Positions 29,003 to 39,269 of a stretch of 54,110 bases of DNA are shown piece after piece. Below the pieces are notes generated by a model, which saw nothing but the letters and a program-made list of their open reading frames with translations, searched no databases and had not been told where the DNA came from. Both the position numbers and the translations under genes were made by a program. Every line of letters starts with the position of its first letter. The first letter of the stretch is position 1. This DNA is from Candidatus Aenigmatarchaeota archaeon (GTDB lineage Archaea > Aenigmatarchaeota > Aenigmatarchaeia > GW2011-AR5 > JAHLMP01). The stretch lies in assembly GCA_018920315.1 (NCBI GenBank), contig JAHLMP010000005.1:1-54110 (forward strand), read 5' to 3'.

Positions 29003-29260
29003 TTATAGAAGATTATAAAATATTGACCAGAATATGAACCAAAACAAAATAAACATTCCATAGAATTTTGAAAACCACCAATTAAATGGTTTCTTCTCTA
29101 CGATTTTTAATTGCTCTAGGATTAGCTTTATAAGCACCATATAAATTACTACAACTATGATGTTTATTAGATTTGTTTTTGCAATATTTGTTAATATTAT
29201 TGACAAATATCCAAAAACAATTCCTGAAAAAAAACTTAATATTGCAAGTTTTCTTTCCAT
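29003..29260 (-). CDS. small membrane protein
   Basis: 85 aa, three hydrophobic helices. Confidence 0.5.
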   Translation of the reverse strand: MERKLAILSFFSGIVFGYLSIILTNIAKTNLINIIVVVIYMVLIKLILEQLKIVEKKPFNWWFSKFYGMFILFWFIFWSIFYNLL

Positions 29261-29359
29261 ATTACCACTTCAAATTTAAATTTTCATTAACAAAATTTTG
29301 AAAATTTAAAAATATAATAGCAAATTGAACTTTTAAAATGTTGGAAATCCGTACTAAAA

Positions 29360-30115
29360 TCAAAACCTATCTCTAATCCTCTCAATCCACTTTCTTATTA
29401 CATAGCTTGTATCTATTAAGTAATCTTTAATTCCAATTCTTTTTCTTCTTCTAAGCATATAAAGAAATATTTTAATCCCATCTCTAACTCTAACGCCTTT
29501 TACGTAAATCTCAGAAGCTATTGGAACATTTTTATATTTCAAATTATAATATCCTACTGCAAAAATTATTTCGCATGCGATTTCGTAACGAACAGCTTTT
29601 ATATATTTTATAATTTTTTTAAGCGCACTTCTTGTGTAAGCTCTAAAGCCAGATTCCGTATCTTTTAGAATAGTTCCAGAAATAAAATTTGTCATAAAAT
29701 TTAGAAATAAATTGCCAATTTTTTTTATTAGAGGGTATTTTGCTAAGTTTCTTTCTCCTAAAACAAAATCATAGCCTTCGTTTATAGCTTCTATAAACTT
29801 TGGTATATCCCTTGGTGAATGTTGACCATCCGCATCGAGAGTTATTATTATATCAAAATTTTTTTTAAGTGCATAGTGGAAACCATCCCTTAAGCTTCTT
29901 CCAAGTCCAAAATTCTTATTATGCTTTATAACCTTTGCTCCAGCTTTTTTTGCAAGCTCTCCTGTAGCATCTGAGGAACCATCATCAACTACAACAACTT
30001 CATCTACATATTTTTTTGTTTCTCTAACTATGCTTTCTATTGTTTTGCTTTCATTAAACGCTGGAATTATTGCTATTATTCTTTGTTTCTTTTTTATTAT
30101 TTTTGACAAAAGCAA
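29360..30115 (-). CDS. family 2 glycosyltransferase (dolichyl-phosphate mannosyltransferase-like)
   Basis: IIPAFNESKTIESIVRET...VVDDGSSDATGELAKKAGA...DADGQHSP. Confidence 0.92.
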   Translation of the reverse strand: MLLSKIIKKKQRIIAIIPAFNESKTIESIVRETKKYVDEVVVVDDGSSDATGELAKKAGAKVIKHNKNFGLGRSLRDGFHYALKKNFDIIITLDADGQHSPRDIPKFIEAINEGYDFVLGERNLAKYPLIKKIGNLFLNFMTNFISGTILKDTESGFRAYTRSALKKIIKYIKAVRYEIACEIIFAVGYYNLKYKNVPIASEIYVKGVRVRDGIKIFLYMLRRRKRIGIKDYLIDTSYVIRKWIERIRDRF

Positions 30116-30220
30116 ACACCTTTATATATTAATAAATAAAAAATTCATAAATTCTCAAAAAATTACTTATATACTCAACTTTCATAAAATTAATAAATTT
30201 AAATTTCATAAAGATTTTTT

Positions 30221-30409
30221 ATGAATATGGAAAAACTTAATTATACAAAATATGAAAGAGCAAGAATTATAGCAGCAAGAGCACTACAAATAGCTGCTGG
30301 GGCAAAACCATTAATAAAAACTAAGACGACAGATCCCATAAAGGTTGCGAAACTTGAGTTTGAAAAAGGTGTTATTCCATTTAAGGTTTTGAGGAGAATT
30401 GAAAGATGA
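30221..30409 (+). CDS. rpoK: RNA polymerase subunit RpoK (Rpb6/omega)
   Basis: YTKYERARIIAARALQIAAGAKP...AKLEFEKGVIPFKVLRR. Confidence 0.92.
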   Translation: MNMEKLNYTKYERARIIAARALQIAAGAKPLIKTKTTDPIKVAKLEFEKGVIPFKVLRRIER

Positions 30410-31533
30410 CAAAAGTTAATAACATAAAAATTAGAGTGATATACAATTCTTTTGGAGAAAAAACAATAGAAGCGATAATAAATGAAAAGTTCTCAGCAAG
30501 TAGCTCTGGTGGCATAAGTAGAAGTTTAAAAGAGGCAAAGATTATTTCACCGGAGCTCGCTATAAAAAATTTTGAAAAAATAAAAAAAGAATTTTTAGGA
30601 GATTTTTCTCAGGAAGAATTTGATAAAAAATTAAAAGAAAATGAAAATTTACTTGGAGGAATAGCTACAACATCTCTTTCTATGGCTTTTTTTTCTATGG
30701 AGTTTGAAATGAAATATAGAAAAGATGTTAGTTATTTTCCTAATCTTTTAGTAAATGTACTTGGAGGGGGGAAACACTCTTTTTTAGAAAAACCTGAGAT
30801 TCAAGAAATATTAGTAATGCCTAACGCAAAGAGTATAAGGGAAGCGATAGAAACTGCTATAGAGATATGGCTTGAAGTTAGAAATGTATTGAAAAAGAAA
30901 AAAATTCTTTGCGGTTTGAATCCGGAGGATGCCTGGCTGGCAAATATAACGAATGAAGAAGCCTTAGAGATTGTTGAAAATATTGTAAAAGAATATAAAG
31001 CTAAGGTTGGTATAGATTTTGCAGCATCTTCTTTATTCAAAAATGGATATTACATATATCATGACAAAAAATTAACAAAAGAGGAGCAAATAGATTATGT
31101 AATAAAACTTATAAAGGATTATAATCTCTTTTATGTAGAAGATCCTCTAGAAGAGAATGATGAAAAAGGGTTTGAAGAATTATCAAGAAAGATAAATATT
31201 TTAATATGTGGCGATGATATTATAGCAACAAAATTAGAAAGATTAAAAAAGCTTAAAGATATTATAAAAGCTGTAATAATAAAACCGAATCAAGCAGGAA
31301 ATGTTAGCGAGTGCTTAGATATTATTAAATTTTCAAGAAAGAAAAAAATAGTCTCAGTAGTAAGTCACAGATCAACAAAAACAGCATGCACGTCAGAAGC
31401 GAAATTAGCAACCTTTGCTGACCTTGCAAAATTTAGCGTTGCAGGCATAGATTGCGAACGTTGTAATGAGCTTTTAAGAATTTGGGAAGAAAGTAAAAAT
31501 CCGAGAATGAGAAAAATAGTAGTAAGAAAGTGA
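30406..31533 (+). CDS. eno: enolase (divergent)
   Basis: Located between rpoK and rpsB; EDPLEEND, ICGDDIIATKLERL, IKPNQAGNVSE, SHRSTKT (canonical SHRSGET altered). Confidence 0.85.
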   Translation: MTKVNNIKIRVIYNSFGEKTIEAIINEKFSASSSGGISRSLKEAKIISPELAIKNFEKIKKEFLGDFSQEEFDKKLKENENLLGGIATTSLSMAFFSMEFEMKYRKDVSYFPNLLVNVLGGGKHSFLEKPEIQEILVMPNAKSIREAIETAIEIWLEVRNVLKKKKILCGLNPEDAWLANITNEEALEIVENIVKEYKAKVGIDFAASSLFKNGYYIYHDKKLTKEEQIDYVIKLIKDYNLFYVEDPLEENDEKGFEELSRKINILICGDDIIATKLERLKKLKDIIKAVIIKPNQAGNVSECLDIIKFSRKKKIVSVVSHRSTKTACTSEAKLATFADLAKFSVAGIDCERCNELLRIWEESKNPRMRKIVVRK

Positions 31534-31539
31534 GATATT

Positions 31540-32211
31540 ATGGCAAAGAAAAAATTGAAAGAAAAAGAAGATGAGATTGAAAATGTTGAAATTGATGAAG
31601 AGGATGAGAAGTCTAAAAAGAAGAGTGAAGACCTTCTTGTGAGTAGAGAAAAATATCTAAAGTGTGGGATTCACATAGGTACAAGTATAAAAACAAATGA
31701 TATGAGAAGGTTTATTTATAAGATTATAACTAATGGTCTTGCCGTGATGAATCTTAAAATGATTGACAATAGAATAAGAATTGTTTCTAAATTTTTGGCT
31801 TCTAAAAAAGATATTCTTGTAGTGAGTAGAAAAATAAAAAAGCCTGTAGAAACTTTTGCAAAAGCTATAGGAGCAAATGCTATTATTGGAAGATTTATGC
31901 CAGGAACTTTAACTAATCCTAAATCTAAAAATTTTGCTGAGCCAGAAGTTATTTTGATTACAGATCCTTATCTTGACAAACAAGCAGTTAAAGAAGGAGT
32001 TGAAATGAGAATACCTATCATAGCTTTATGTAACACTTTTAATTCAACATCTTTTGTAGATATTATACTTCCTTGCAACAATAAAGGAAGAAAATCTGTA
32101 GCATTAATTTTCTATCTTCTTACAAGAGAGATCCTAAAAGAAAGAGGGGAAATAAAAAGTGATGAAGAATTTAAATTGAGAATAGAAGATTTTATTGAAG
32201 AAAAGAAATAG
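31540..32211 (+). CDS. rpsB: ribosomal protein uS2
   Basis: KCGIHIGTSIKTNDMRRFIY...GRFMPGTLTNP...PEVILITDP. Confidence 0.92.
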   Translation: MAKKKLKEKEDEIENVEIDEEDEKSKKKSEDLLVSREKYLKCGIHIGTSIKTNDMRRFIYKIITNGLAVMNLKMIDNRIRIVSKFLASKKDILVVSRKIKKPVETFAKAIGANAIIGRFMPGTLTNPKSKNFAEPEVILITDPYLDKQAVKEGVEMRIPIIALCNTFNSTSFVDIILPCNNKGRKSVALIFYLLTREILKERGEIKSDEEFKLRIEDFIEEKK

Positions 32212-32303
32212 GGGCTGTGGTGTAGCTTGGTTCAGCATCGGAGCCTTGGGTTTAATATTTAAAATGAAAGCTCCAGACCCCGGTTCAAATCCGGGCAGCC
32301 CCA
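32211..32303 (+). tRNA. tRNA-Pro(UGG) with 18-nt intron at 37/38
   Basis: GGGGCTGTGGTGTAGCTTGGTTCAGCATCGGAGCCTTGGG[TTTAATATTTAAAATGAA]AGCTCCAGACCCCGGTTCAAATCCGGGCAGCCCCA. Confidence 0.92.
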
Positions 32304-32305
32304 TT

Positions 32306-33010
32306 ATGCTCTTATTTCTTAGAGAAGAGCCTATAGCATTATTAGAAGCTGAAAGAAAAAAATATTTGATAGCAGCAGATTTGCATATCGGAATTACAAA
32401 AGAGTTAAAAGATCATGGTATTTATTTGCCATCTCAAGGAGAAACCTTTGCAAAAAAGTTAAATGATGCTGCGAAAAAAACAAATGCGAAAAATCTTATA
32501 ATACTTGGTGACCTGAAACATAATATTCCTAGTGCTAAGAAAGAAGAATTCAAGGATATAGTAAAATTCCTTTCTAGATTAAATTTCGATAAAATTTTCA
32601 TAATTAAAGGAAACCATGATGGAAAAATAGAAAAGATTTTAAAAAATGTTACGAAAAAAATTAAGATAGAAAAAAGATTTATGAGAATTAAAGATACCCT
32701 GCTGACTCATGGACATATTTCTATAAAAAACATAAAGGCAAAAAGAATTATCATTGCTCATGTTCACCCCTACATTAGAATGATTGATAGATTAAAGGCA
32801 AGCTATTATGAAAGAGTTTGGTTAAGATATGAAGATGAAAGAGAAATAATAATAATGCCTAACTTTAATGAGTTGTGTGGTGCAACTATAGTAAATGAGC
32901 AAGAGTTAATAGGCCCTATTGCAAAAAAGATGAATAAGAAGGAGTTTGAGGTTTATCTTCTTGATGGTACTTATCTTGGTAAAATTAAAGATTTTGAGGC
33001 AAAGGAATAA
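32306..33010 (+). CDS. metallophosphoesterase
   Basis: ADLHIGITKELKDHG, LGDLKHNI, KGNHD, THGH, AHVHP; start moved downstream of tRNA-Pro (MLLFLREEP). Confidence 0.88.
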   Translation: MLLFLREEPIALLEAERKKYLIAADLHIGITKELKDHGIYLPSQGETFAKKLNDAAKKTNAKNLIILGDLKHNIPSAKKEEFKDIVKFLSRLNFDKIFIIKGNHDGKIEKILKNVTKKIKIEKRFMRIKDTLLTHGHISIKNIKAKRIIIAHVHPYIRMIDRLKASYYERVWLRYEDEREIIIMPNFNELCGATIVNEQELIGPIAKKMNKKEFEVYLLDGTYLGKIKDFEAKE

Positions 33011-33011
33011 T

Positions 33012-35759
33012 ATGGTTTTCGAATTATTTAGCGAGAAGATGCAATCTTTAATAAAGGAGAGGGGTTTTATAGAGCCTACGCTACCACAAATATTAGGAAT
33101 TCCTGAGATAATGAAAGGAAAAAATGTTCTGATTGTTGCTCCTACAGGAATAGGAAAAACAGAAGCTTGCATGCTTCCTTTACTGGACAAGGTTTATATA
33201 AATAAGGAAAAACCTATTGCCATACTTTATATAACTCCTCTGAGAGCTCTTAATCGTGATTTACTTTCTCGATTATTTTGGTGGGCAGATAAGCTTGGAT
33301 TGGAAATCTATGTTAGACATGGAGATACAAGTAAAAAAGAGAGAGAAGAGCAAAGAGAGATGCCATCGCATATATTAATTACTACGCCCGAAACCCTTGG
33401 TGCAATTCTTCCTGGAAAAAGAATGAGAGAGCACCTGAAGAACGTTAAGTACGTTGTAATTGATGAGATTCATGAGCTCGTAGAAAATAAGCGCGGTTCT
33501 CAGCTTTCAATCCTTTTAGAAAGGCTTTCTTTAATTGCGAACAATTTTCAAAGAATTGCCCTTTCTGCTACAATAGGCAGTGTAAAAAAGGTTGCGGAAT
33601 TTTTAGGAAAAGATGTAAAAATAATAAATGCAGAACAGACAAAATTATATGAAATTTCAGTAGAACTTCCAAAAAAAGAGAATTTAAGCGAAGTGGAAGC
33701 AAGAATAGAAAGAATAAAAGAGCTTGTAAGCAAACATAAGAATACAATAATATTCACAAATACAAGAGAGACAGCAGAAATCTTGGGTAGTAGATTTAAG
33801 TTATTTGAGAAAGAGCTTCCGATAGAAATACATCATGGTTCTTTGTCAAAAAATCTAAGAATAAAAGTTGAGCAGGCTTTTAAGAGTAGCAAGCTAAAAG
33901 CAATAGTTGCTACCTCTTCTCTTGAGCTTGGGATAGATATTGGGAGTATAGATTTGGTAATTCAATATCTTTCTCCTAGAAAAGTTACTAAGCTTTTGCA
34001 ACGTGTTGGAAGAAGTGGTCATCGTGTTGGTGGAATAAGCAAAGGAATTATTATAACAAGCGATGAAGATGCGTTTGAATCTTGTGTAATAGCTAAGAAG
34101 AGTGAAGAAAAGAGTATAGAGAATATTAAAATACCTGAGAACAATTTAGATATTTTAGCAACTCAAATTGTTGGAATAATTTTAGATAGAAAGGAGATAT
34201 CAATAGAAGAATGTTACAAAATAATAAAAAAGGCATATCCTTATAGAAGATTGAAGTTTGATGATTTTCTCTCTGTTATAGAATTCTTGGAAAAGATGAA
34301 ATTGGTTTATATTTCAGATGATTATAAAAAGATAAAGCGAAGAAAAAGAGGATGGGAATATTATTATGAAAATCTTTCTTCTATTCCAGATGTAAAAAAA
34401 CTTGCGGTTTTTGATATAGCAACAAATGAGATAATAGGATTCTTAGATGAAAGCTTTGTAGTAGAATATGGAGATGTTGGCAATACTTTTATATGTGCAG
34501 GTAGTGCATGGAGAATAATTCAAGTGGAAAATAATAAAGTTCTTGTTGAATATGTTGAAGATGCTGAATCTGCAATTCCTGCTTGGGAAGGAGAGCTAAT
34601 ACCAGTACCTTTTGAGATAGCTCAGGAGGTTGGAAAATTGAGAAGGATTATTTATGCATCTTTAGAAGATGAAAAATCGATTATAGATTTTCTAAAAAAA
34701 GATTATAAAACAGATGAGAACGCTGCAAGAGAGATGATAAGAATAATAAAGGAACAGAGCAAATACTTCATACCAGATGAAAAAAATATTTTTATTGAAA
34801 GTAGCGATGAATTTATTGTTATTCATTCCTGCTTTGGGAATCTTGTCAACCAAACATTAGGAAAATATATTGCTACAGTACTAACATTAGAGCGTGGTGA
34901 AGCAGTAGAAGTAAAGATAGACCCTTATAGAATAATAATGAAAACTTTCGCAAGCGCTGATGATGTAAAAAGAATAATAGCTAACGCAAAAGACTTGGAG
35001 GAAACGATAAGAATTGGATTAGAAAAAAGCTCTCTATTTAAATGGAATTTCTTCCAAATTGCTAAGAGATTTGGAACCATAGGGAGAGAAGCAACAATAG
35101 ATGAAGCAAAGATAAATAGATTAATAAGCGTTTTTAGCGATTCTCCAATATATAAAGAAGCTATTCGTACAATATTTTTTGAGAAGATGGATATAGAAAG
35201 AACAAAGAATATCTTGCAAGAAATAAAAAATGGAAATATAAAAATAAAAATAATAAAAGGAAAATTCTCACCTTTAGCGCAAAGAGGAATAGAAATCCAC
35301 TTCTTTGATATAGTAAAGCCTAAAAGACCTTATAAAGAGATTTATGAAGCATTTAAGAGAAGATTGATGCAAACAAGAATAAGAATAATATGCACAAACT
35401 GTTGGAATTATTCTATAACTACAGAAGTAAAAGAGCTAGATGATTCTCCTACATGTCCCAAATGCAATTCAAAGCTTATAGGAATTTGGGATTATAAAGA
35501 AAAGGATCCGAAAGAAATTTTGAAAAAGAAGAGCTTGACAAAAGAAGAGAAGAAAATATTAGAAAAATTAAAAAGGTCGGCTTCATTGATGATTACTTAT
35601 GGAAAAAGATATGCTTTAGCCCATGCTGCAAGAGGTGTCGGAGTAGAAACTGCTGCAAGAATTCTTGCAAAGATGCCGAAAAGCGAAGAAGAATTGCTGA
35701 AATATATTTTTGAAGCAGAAAAATCATTTGCATCTACAAGAAAATATTGGAAGATTTGA
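33012..35759 (+). CDS. Lhr-type DEAD/DEAH helicase
   Basis: VAPTGIGKTEACMLP, DEIHE, SATIG, TSSLELGIDIGSIDLVIQYLSPRKVTKLLQRVGRSGHR; start placed at 33012. Confidence 0.9.
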   Translation: MVFELFSEKMQSLIKERGFIEPTLPQILGIPEIMKGKNVLIVAPTGIGKTEACMLPLLDKVYINKEKPIAILYITPLRALNRDLLSRLFWWADKLGLEIYVRHGDTSKKEREEQREMPSHILITTPETLGAILPGKRMREHLKNVKYVVIDEIHELVENKRGSQLSILLERLSLIANNFQRIALSATIGSVKKVAEFLGKDVKIINAEQTKLYEISVELPKKENLSEVEARIERIKELVSKHKNTIIFTNTRETAEILGSRFKLFEKELPIEIHHGSLSKNLRIKVEQAFKSSKLKAIVATSSLELGIDIGSIDLVIQYLSPRKVTKLLQRVGRSGHRVGGISKGIIITSDEDAFESCVIAKKSEEKSIENIKIPENNLDILATQIVGIILDRKEISIEECYKIIKKAYPYRRLKFDDFLSVIEFLEKMKLVYISDDYKKIKRRKRGWEYYYENLSSIPDVKKLAVFDIATNEIIGFLDESFVVEYGDVGNTFICAGSAWRIIQVENNKVLVEYVEDAESAIPAWEGELIPVPFEIAQEVGKLRRIIYASLEDEKSIIDFLKKDYKTDENAAREMIRIIKEQSKYFIPDEKNIFIESSDEFIVIHSCFGNLVNQTLGKYIATVLTLERGEAVEVKIDPYRIIMKTFASADDVKRIIANAKDLEETIRIGLEKSSLFKWNFFQIAKRFGTIGREATIDEAKINRLISVFSDSPIYKEAIRTIFFEKMDIERTKNILQEIKNGNIKIKIIKGKFSPLAQRGIEIHFFDIVKPKRPYKEIYEAFKRRLMQTRIRIICTNCWNYSITTEVKELDDSPTCPKCNSKLIGIWDYKEKDPKEILKKKSLTKEEKKILEKLKRSASLMITYGKRYALAHAARGVGVETAARILAKMPKSEEELLKYIFEAEKSFASTRKYWKI

Positions 35760-35825
35760 AAGAAAATATCTGAAGATTTGAATTTGATTTTATTTTGAGA
35801 AAAAAGATTTCAAAGTGAAATTTTT

Positions 35826-35846
35826 TCGAAATCTTTAAATATAAGT
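35826..35846 (+). promoter_or_regulatory. archaeal BRE/TATA-like promoter
   Basis: tcgaaatctttaaatataagt. Confidence 0.6.
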
Positions 35847-35875
35847 TCGTATATTATCTTAATTAGTGAGTGAAA

Positions 35876-35902
35876 ATGGCGAAGAAAAAGAAGAAGAAAT
35901 AA
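35876..35902 (+). CDS. putative 8-aa Lys-rich micro-ORF (MAKKKKKK)
   Basis: ATGGCGAAGAAAAAGAAGAAGAAATAA between a promoter-like element and a poly-T terminator-like tract. Confidence 0.35.
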   Translation: MAKKKKKK

Positions 35903-35914
35903 ATTAATTGAAGT

Positions 35915-35949
35915 TTTCGTTTTTTTCTTTTTTCTTTTTTTATTTTTTC
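35915..35949 (+). terminator. T-rich terminator-like tract
   Basis: ttttcgtttttttcttttttctttttttatttttt. Confidence 0.5.
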
Positions 35950-36920
35950 TAAAAATTATTTCTTTGTAAGAGAGTTACTCTACTTTCTTTCTTTTCGTCT
36001 ATGATTTTATAGTTGCAAAATTTCGCTAAGATTTTAGAGAATTTTTTTATCTCTTCATGTAAAGGCATAGCTTCATAAGGCAATCTTGCTCTTGCAAATC
36101 CGACAGACATAAAACTTTTTACCTCTACAAATTGTGGTTGGAACTCTTTTATTATTTTTCCATAGCCATTTGGATCTAAAAAGTTCAAGTTCTTTACAAG
36201 CGTTAGCCTTATAACAGTTCTTGCATTATACTCAAAACTTTTTAATAATGAGAGTGATCGCATAATCCTATTCCAACCATCCTTCAAAAAAGGATTACAA
36301 GTTTTTATATAAATCTCTTCATTTGGTGCTGGCAAAGTAATATATAGTTGAGTTGGAGGGTTTTTTATAAGCTTTTTAATCATATTTGGAATAGTTCCAT
36401 TAGTAACTAAGAAGGAGCTTAGTCCTAATTTTTTAGTCTCGTTTATAAGCTCGGGAAGCTTTGGATAAAGTGTTGGCTCACCTGCAAGAGAGATTGCGAT
36501 TTGATTTGGTAGCATTGCCTCATAAAATTTTTGCTTATCAACCTTTGGATTGCCTTTAAACCCTTGCAGCATTTCTTGTTGCTTTTCTATCGCTTCTTTT
36601 ATTATCTCTTTTGGTTCATCTATGCCCCCTCTCCACTTTGGATAAGTTATGTTAATATCTCTCCAACAAAATAGGCAGCGATGTGTACAAAATGGTAGTG
36701 CTGGTGTAAATTGAAGGCAGCGATGTGAAGCTATTCCATAAAACTTTTGTTTATAGCAAAATCCATCATTGCGTAAAGCTTTTCTTGTCCACTCACAAGT
36801 TTTTATTGCACTATGCTTATACTTACCAAGAAATCTAAAGCCAGCATCCTCTAACCTTTTTATATCTCCTTCTTTGATTGCGATATTTCTTTTTCTGTTT
36901 TCTTTTTTCATATTACTCAC
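35949..36920 (-). CDS. taw1: 4-demethylwyosine synthase (TYW1/Taw1 radical SAM)
   Basis: HRCLQFTPALPFCTHRCLFCWRD; SLAGEPTLYPKLPELI. Confidence 0.93.
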   Translation of the reverse strand: MSNMKKENRKRNIAIKEGDIKRLEDAGFRFLGKYKHSAIKTCEWTRKALRNDGFCYKQKFYGIASHRCLQFTPALPFCTHRCLFCWRDINITYPKWRGGIDEPKEIIKEAIEKQQEMLQGFKGNPKVDKQKFYEAMLPNQIAISLAGEPTLYPKLPELINETKKLGLSSFLVTNGTIPNMIKKLIKNPPTQLYITLPAPNEEIYIKTCNPFLKDGWNRIMRSLSLLKSFEYNARTVIRLTLVKNLNFLDPNGYGKIIKEFQPQFVEVKSFMSVGFARARLPYEAMPLHEEIKKFSKILAKFCNYKIIDEKKESRVTLLQRNNF

Positions 36921-36983
36921 GATTGTTTTTGTAGGAAATTTATATTTGAAATTAAATAAATTTTAAAATTCAAATTTAATAAA

Positions 36984-37793
36984 ATGAAAAAAGAAGAGAG
37001 AAAAAATTTTTACACACTTCAGATAATTGGAGATATTGCTTTATTAAAATTTAAGGATAAGCTATCGGAAGAGAAAAAAATAGAAATAGTCAATGACATA
37101 AAAAAATGGATGCCGAGAATAAAAACTGTTTGCGAGCTAGAAAGAATAGAAGGTGAGTTTAGGAAGCCGAAATTAAAAATCTTGTTTGGAAATGATACAA
37201 AAACTATTCATAAAGAGCATGGAATTTTATATAAGATAGATATTTCTGATGTTATGTTCTCAAAAGGAAATTTGTATGAGAGAAAAAGGTTAGCAAACTT
37301 AGTAAAGGAAAATGAAATTATTGTTGATATGTTCGCAGGCATAGGATATTTTTCTTTGGGTATTGCAAAGTATGCAAAACCAAAAACTATATATGCAATT
37401 GAAAAAAATCCAAAAGCTTTTGAGCTACTCAAGAAAAATATAGAATTGAATAAAGTTAAAGATAAAATCATACCAATACTTGGAGATTGTAGAGAAGTTG
37501 CAAAGCAAAAAGAACTTCAAAATATTGCGAACAGAGTAATTATGGGTTATTTGAAAAACACGCAAGAATTTCTTCCTTATGCCTTTTTATTCTTGGGAAA
37601 TGAAGGTGTTTTACACTTTCATAATACTTATAAAAAAGAAGAACTTTGGCATAAGCCTGTAGAAGAGCTAAAAGATTATGCGACGAAAAATAATTATAAG
37701 CTAGAGGAAGTTATTGATAAGAGAATAGTAAAAAGCTATTCGCCAAAAGTCTTTCATGTTGTTATAGATGCAAAGTTTTCAAAAATTGTATAA
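36984..37793 (+). CDS. Trm5/Taw2-like tRNA methyltransferase
   Basis: VDMFAGIGYFSLGIAKYAKP...AIEKNP...GDCREV...NRVIMGYL. Confidence 0.85.
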   Translation: MKKEERKNFYTLQIIGDIALLKFKDKLSEEKKIEIVNDIKKWMPRIKTVCELERIEGEFRKPKLKILFGNDTKTIHKEHGILYKIDISDVMFSKGNLYERKRLANLVKENEIIVDMFAGIGYFSLGIAKYAKPKTIYAIEKNPKAFELLKKNIELNKVKDKIIPILGDCREVAKQKELQNIANRVIMGYLKNTQEFLPYAFLFLGNEGVLHFHNTYKKEELWHKPVEELKDYATKNNYKLEEVIDKRIVKSYSPKVFHVVIDAKFSKIV

Positions 37794-37800
37794 AAAGTTA

Positions 37801-37820
37801 CTACCGAAAAGTATTTAAAT
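37801..37820 (+). promoter_or_regulatory. strong promoter-like element identical to the rRNA promoter core
   Basis: ctaccgaaaagtatttaaat, identical over 20 nt to 51696-51715 (minus). Confidence 0.7.
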
Positions 37821-37910
37821 TTAGTTAATATAAAAGAATTCTAAGTAAGAACATGAAAAAATAAAAAGGTAGAAAAAACAAGAAGGTTGATAACATGAAG
37901 AAAAAGAATT

Positions 37911-38387
37911 TTGAAGGGTGTTGCAATTGGAGCAACTAGCTTAGCGTTGCTCGGTAGTGGTATAGGAATAGGTTATGGAATATTTGGAAGGAAAGAAGAG
38001 CCAAGAGCTGAAAAAACTTACGTTAAAACTTTGGGTGAGCTTATAGGATGTTTATATGAGGTAGAGAGCCTTGAAGCTTTTAGAGGAGTAAATGTTGAAG
38101 GAAGAACTACAAACATTCTTAAAATTTCAGCAAGAGGATGTGATGGCATAGTTAATTTTTCTATTTATGAGAGAGATCCTCGAAAATTTGAAACTCTTTT
38201 ATGCCATGCCAAACAAGCAAAATGCACAGGAAATCCATTTGGGTTAGTCGATCCTTTAATTGTTGGAGGATATCCAATAGCTCCGGAAGATAAAGTTAGT
38301 TTAAGGATCGAAAGAGACGCCAACAATATGCCCGTTTATATTCTTGATGCACGAAATCTAATATTTTACACTAGAGAAGAACGTTAG
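37911..38387 (+). CDS. hypothetical secreted/membrane protein; N-terminus probably frameshifted
   Basis: TTG-initiated ORF; upstream ATGAAGAAAAAGAATTTTG would give MKKKILKGVAIGATSLALLG with a single-nt deletion. Confidence 0.5.
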   Translation: MKGVAIGATSLALLGSGIGIGYGIFGRKEEPRAEKTYVKTLGELIGCLYEVESLEAFRGVNVEGRTTNILKISARGCDGIVNFSIYERDPRKFETLLCHAKQAKCTGNPFGLVDPLIVGGYPIAPEDKVSLRIERDANNMPVYILDARNLIFYTREER

Positions 38388-38786
38388 AAAGGAATAATTG
38401 GTTATATCTCTCCTCATTTCCTTATATAATCTTCTACATATATTACCTGAAAGTTATATAGAAGATGTCATGAAAGAGATAGCACCAACCTTCTCGTATC
38501 TTCTCAGCAAAAAGATTGTGCCAAACCTATTACCATTGCCTAGCTCTCTTGGAAAACTAACAAAATAGCTATCTTCAACATACAATTCCTAGGAAGCGAG
38601 AAGGCATTATTCAGATATCCAGAAGCGAAGGTAAAACCACAAAAATATGGAGGGATTTCTCTTTTTACGCATAAGTTTAACAATAGAAGTTAAATTGTTG
38701 CTACTGTAAAGTATATATTCATGTATAGAAATCTATTTAAATACTTAAAATATATATTACTAAAAGGTGATAAAATGTGATTATAA

Positions 38787-39269
38787 ATGAAAATGAATAA
38801 TTTAAAACAAAAGGCAGGCGACTTGATGAGATGTGGTGCTGGGCTTGGTGTAGTTGGGACGGCAATGAAGTGGTATAATGGTGTGAAAGATTATGTACTA
38901 AATGAAGTTATTCACAATATAGGAATGGATTTGACGCGCGCAATTCAATACCCATTTTGCGCTTATGGTATCGGAGAAGCCATAAATGCTTACCAGGAGT
39001 ATAGAAATAGGAGAGAAGAGTCGGAAACCTTTCCACAATACATGAGAAGGTTAGTGAGAGAGGCGCCGCTTGAAGTAGCAGGCACAATAATGACCTTAGC
39101 ACCTGTTGCTTCGCCAATTATTTCATCGGCTACAGGCAATGACTTTTTCAAGAGTATATTAATCCCAGCTGGTGTTTGTGTTGCAGGTCATACTATTAAA
39201 TATTTATGTAGAGGAATTAACAACAGAAAAATAAGAGAAATGATGAGAGAACTTTATTCTGGCGAGTAA
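38787..39269 (+). CDS. hypothetical protein
   Basis: ORF 160 aa, hydrophobic segments. Confidence 0.5.
   Translation: MKMNNLKQKAGDLMRCGAGLGVVGTAMKWYNGVKDYVLNEVIHNIGMDLTRAIQYPFCAYGIGEAINAYQEYRNRREESETFPQYMRRLVREAPLEVAGTIMTLAPVASPIISSATGNDFFKSILIPAGVCVAGHTIKYLCRGINNRKIREMMRELYSGE

Noticed and set aside
32195-32305. N-terminal extension of the metallophosphoesterase ORF (MKKRNRGCGVAWF...)
   Set aside because: It is translated through tRNA-Pro; the real start is ATG at 32306
32946-33011. N-terminal extension of the helicase ORF
   Set aside because: Overlaps the end of the upstream phosphoesterase in another frame; ATG at 33012 fits better
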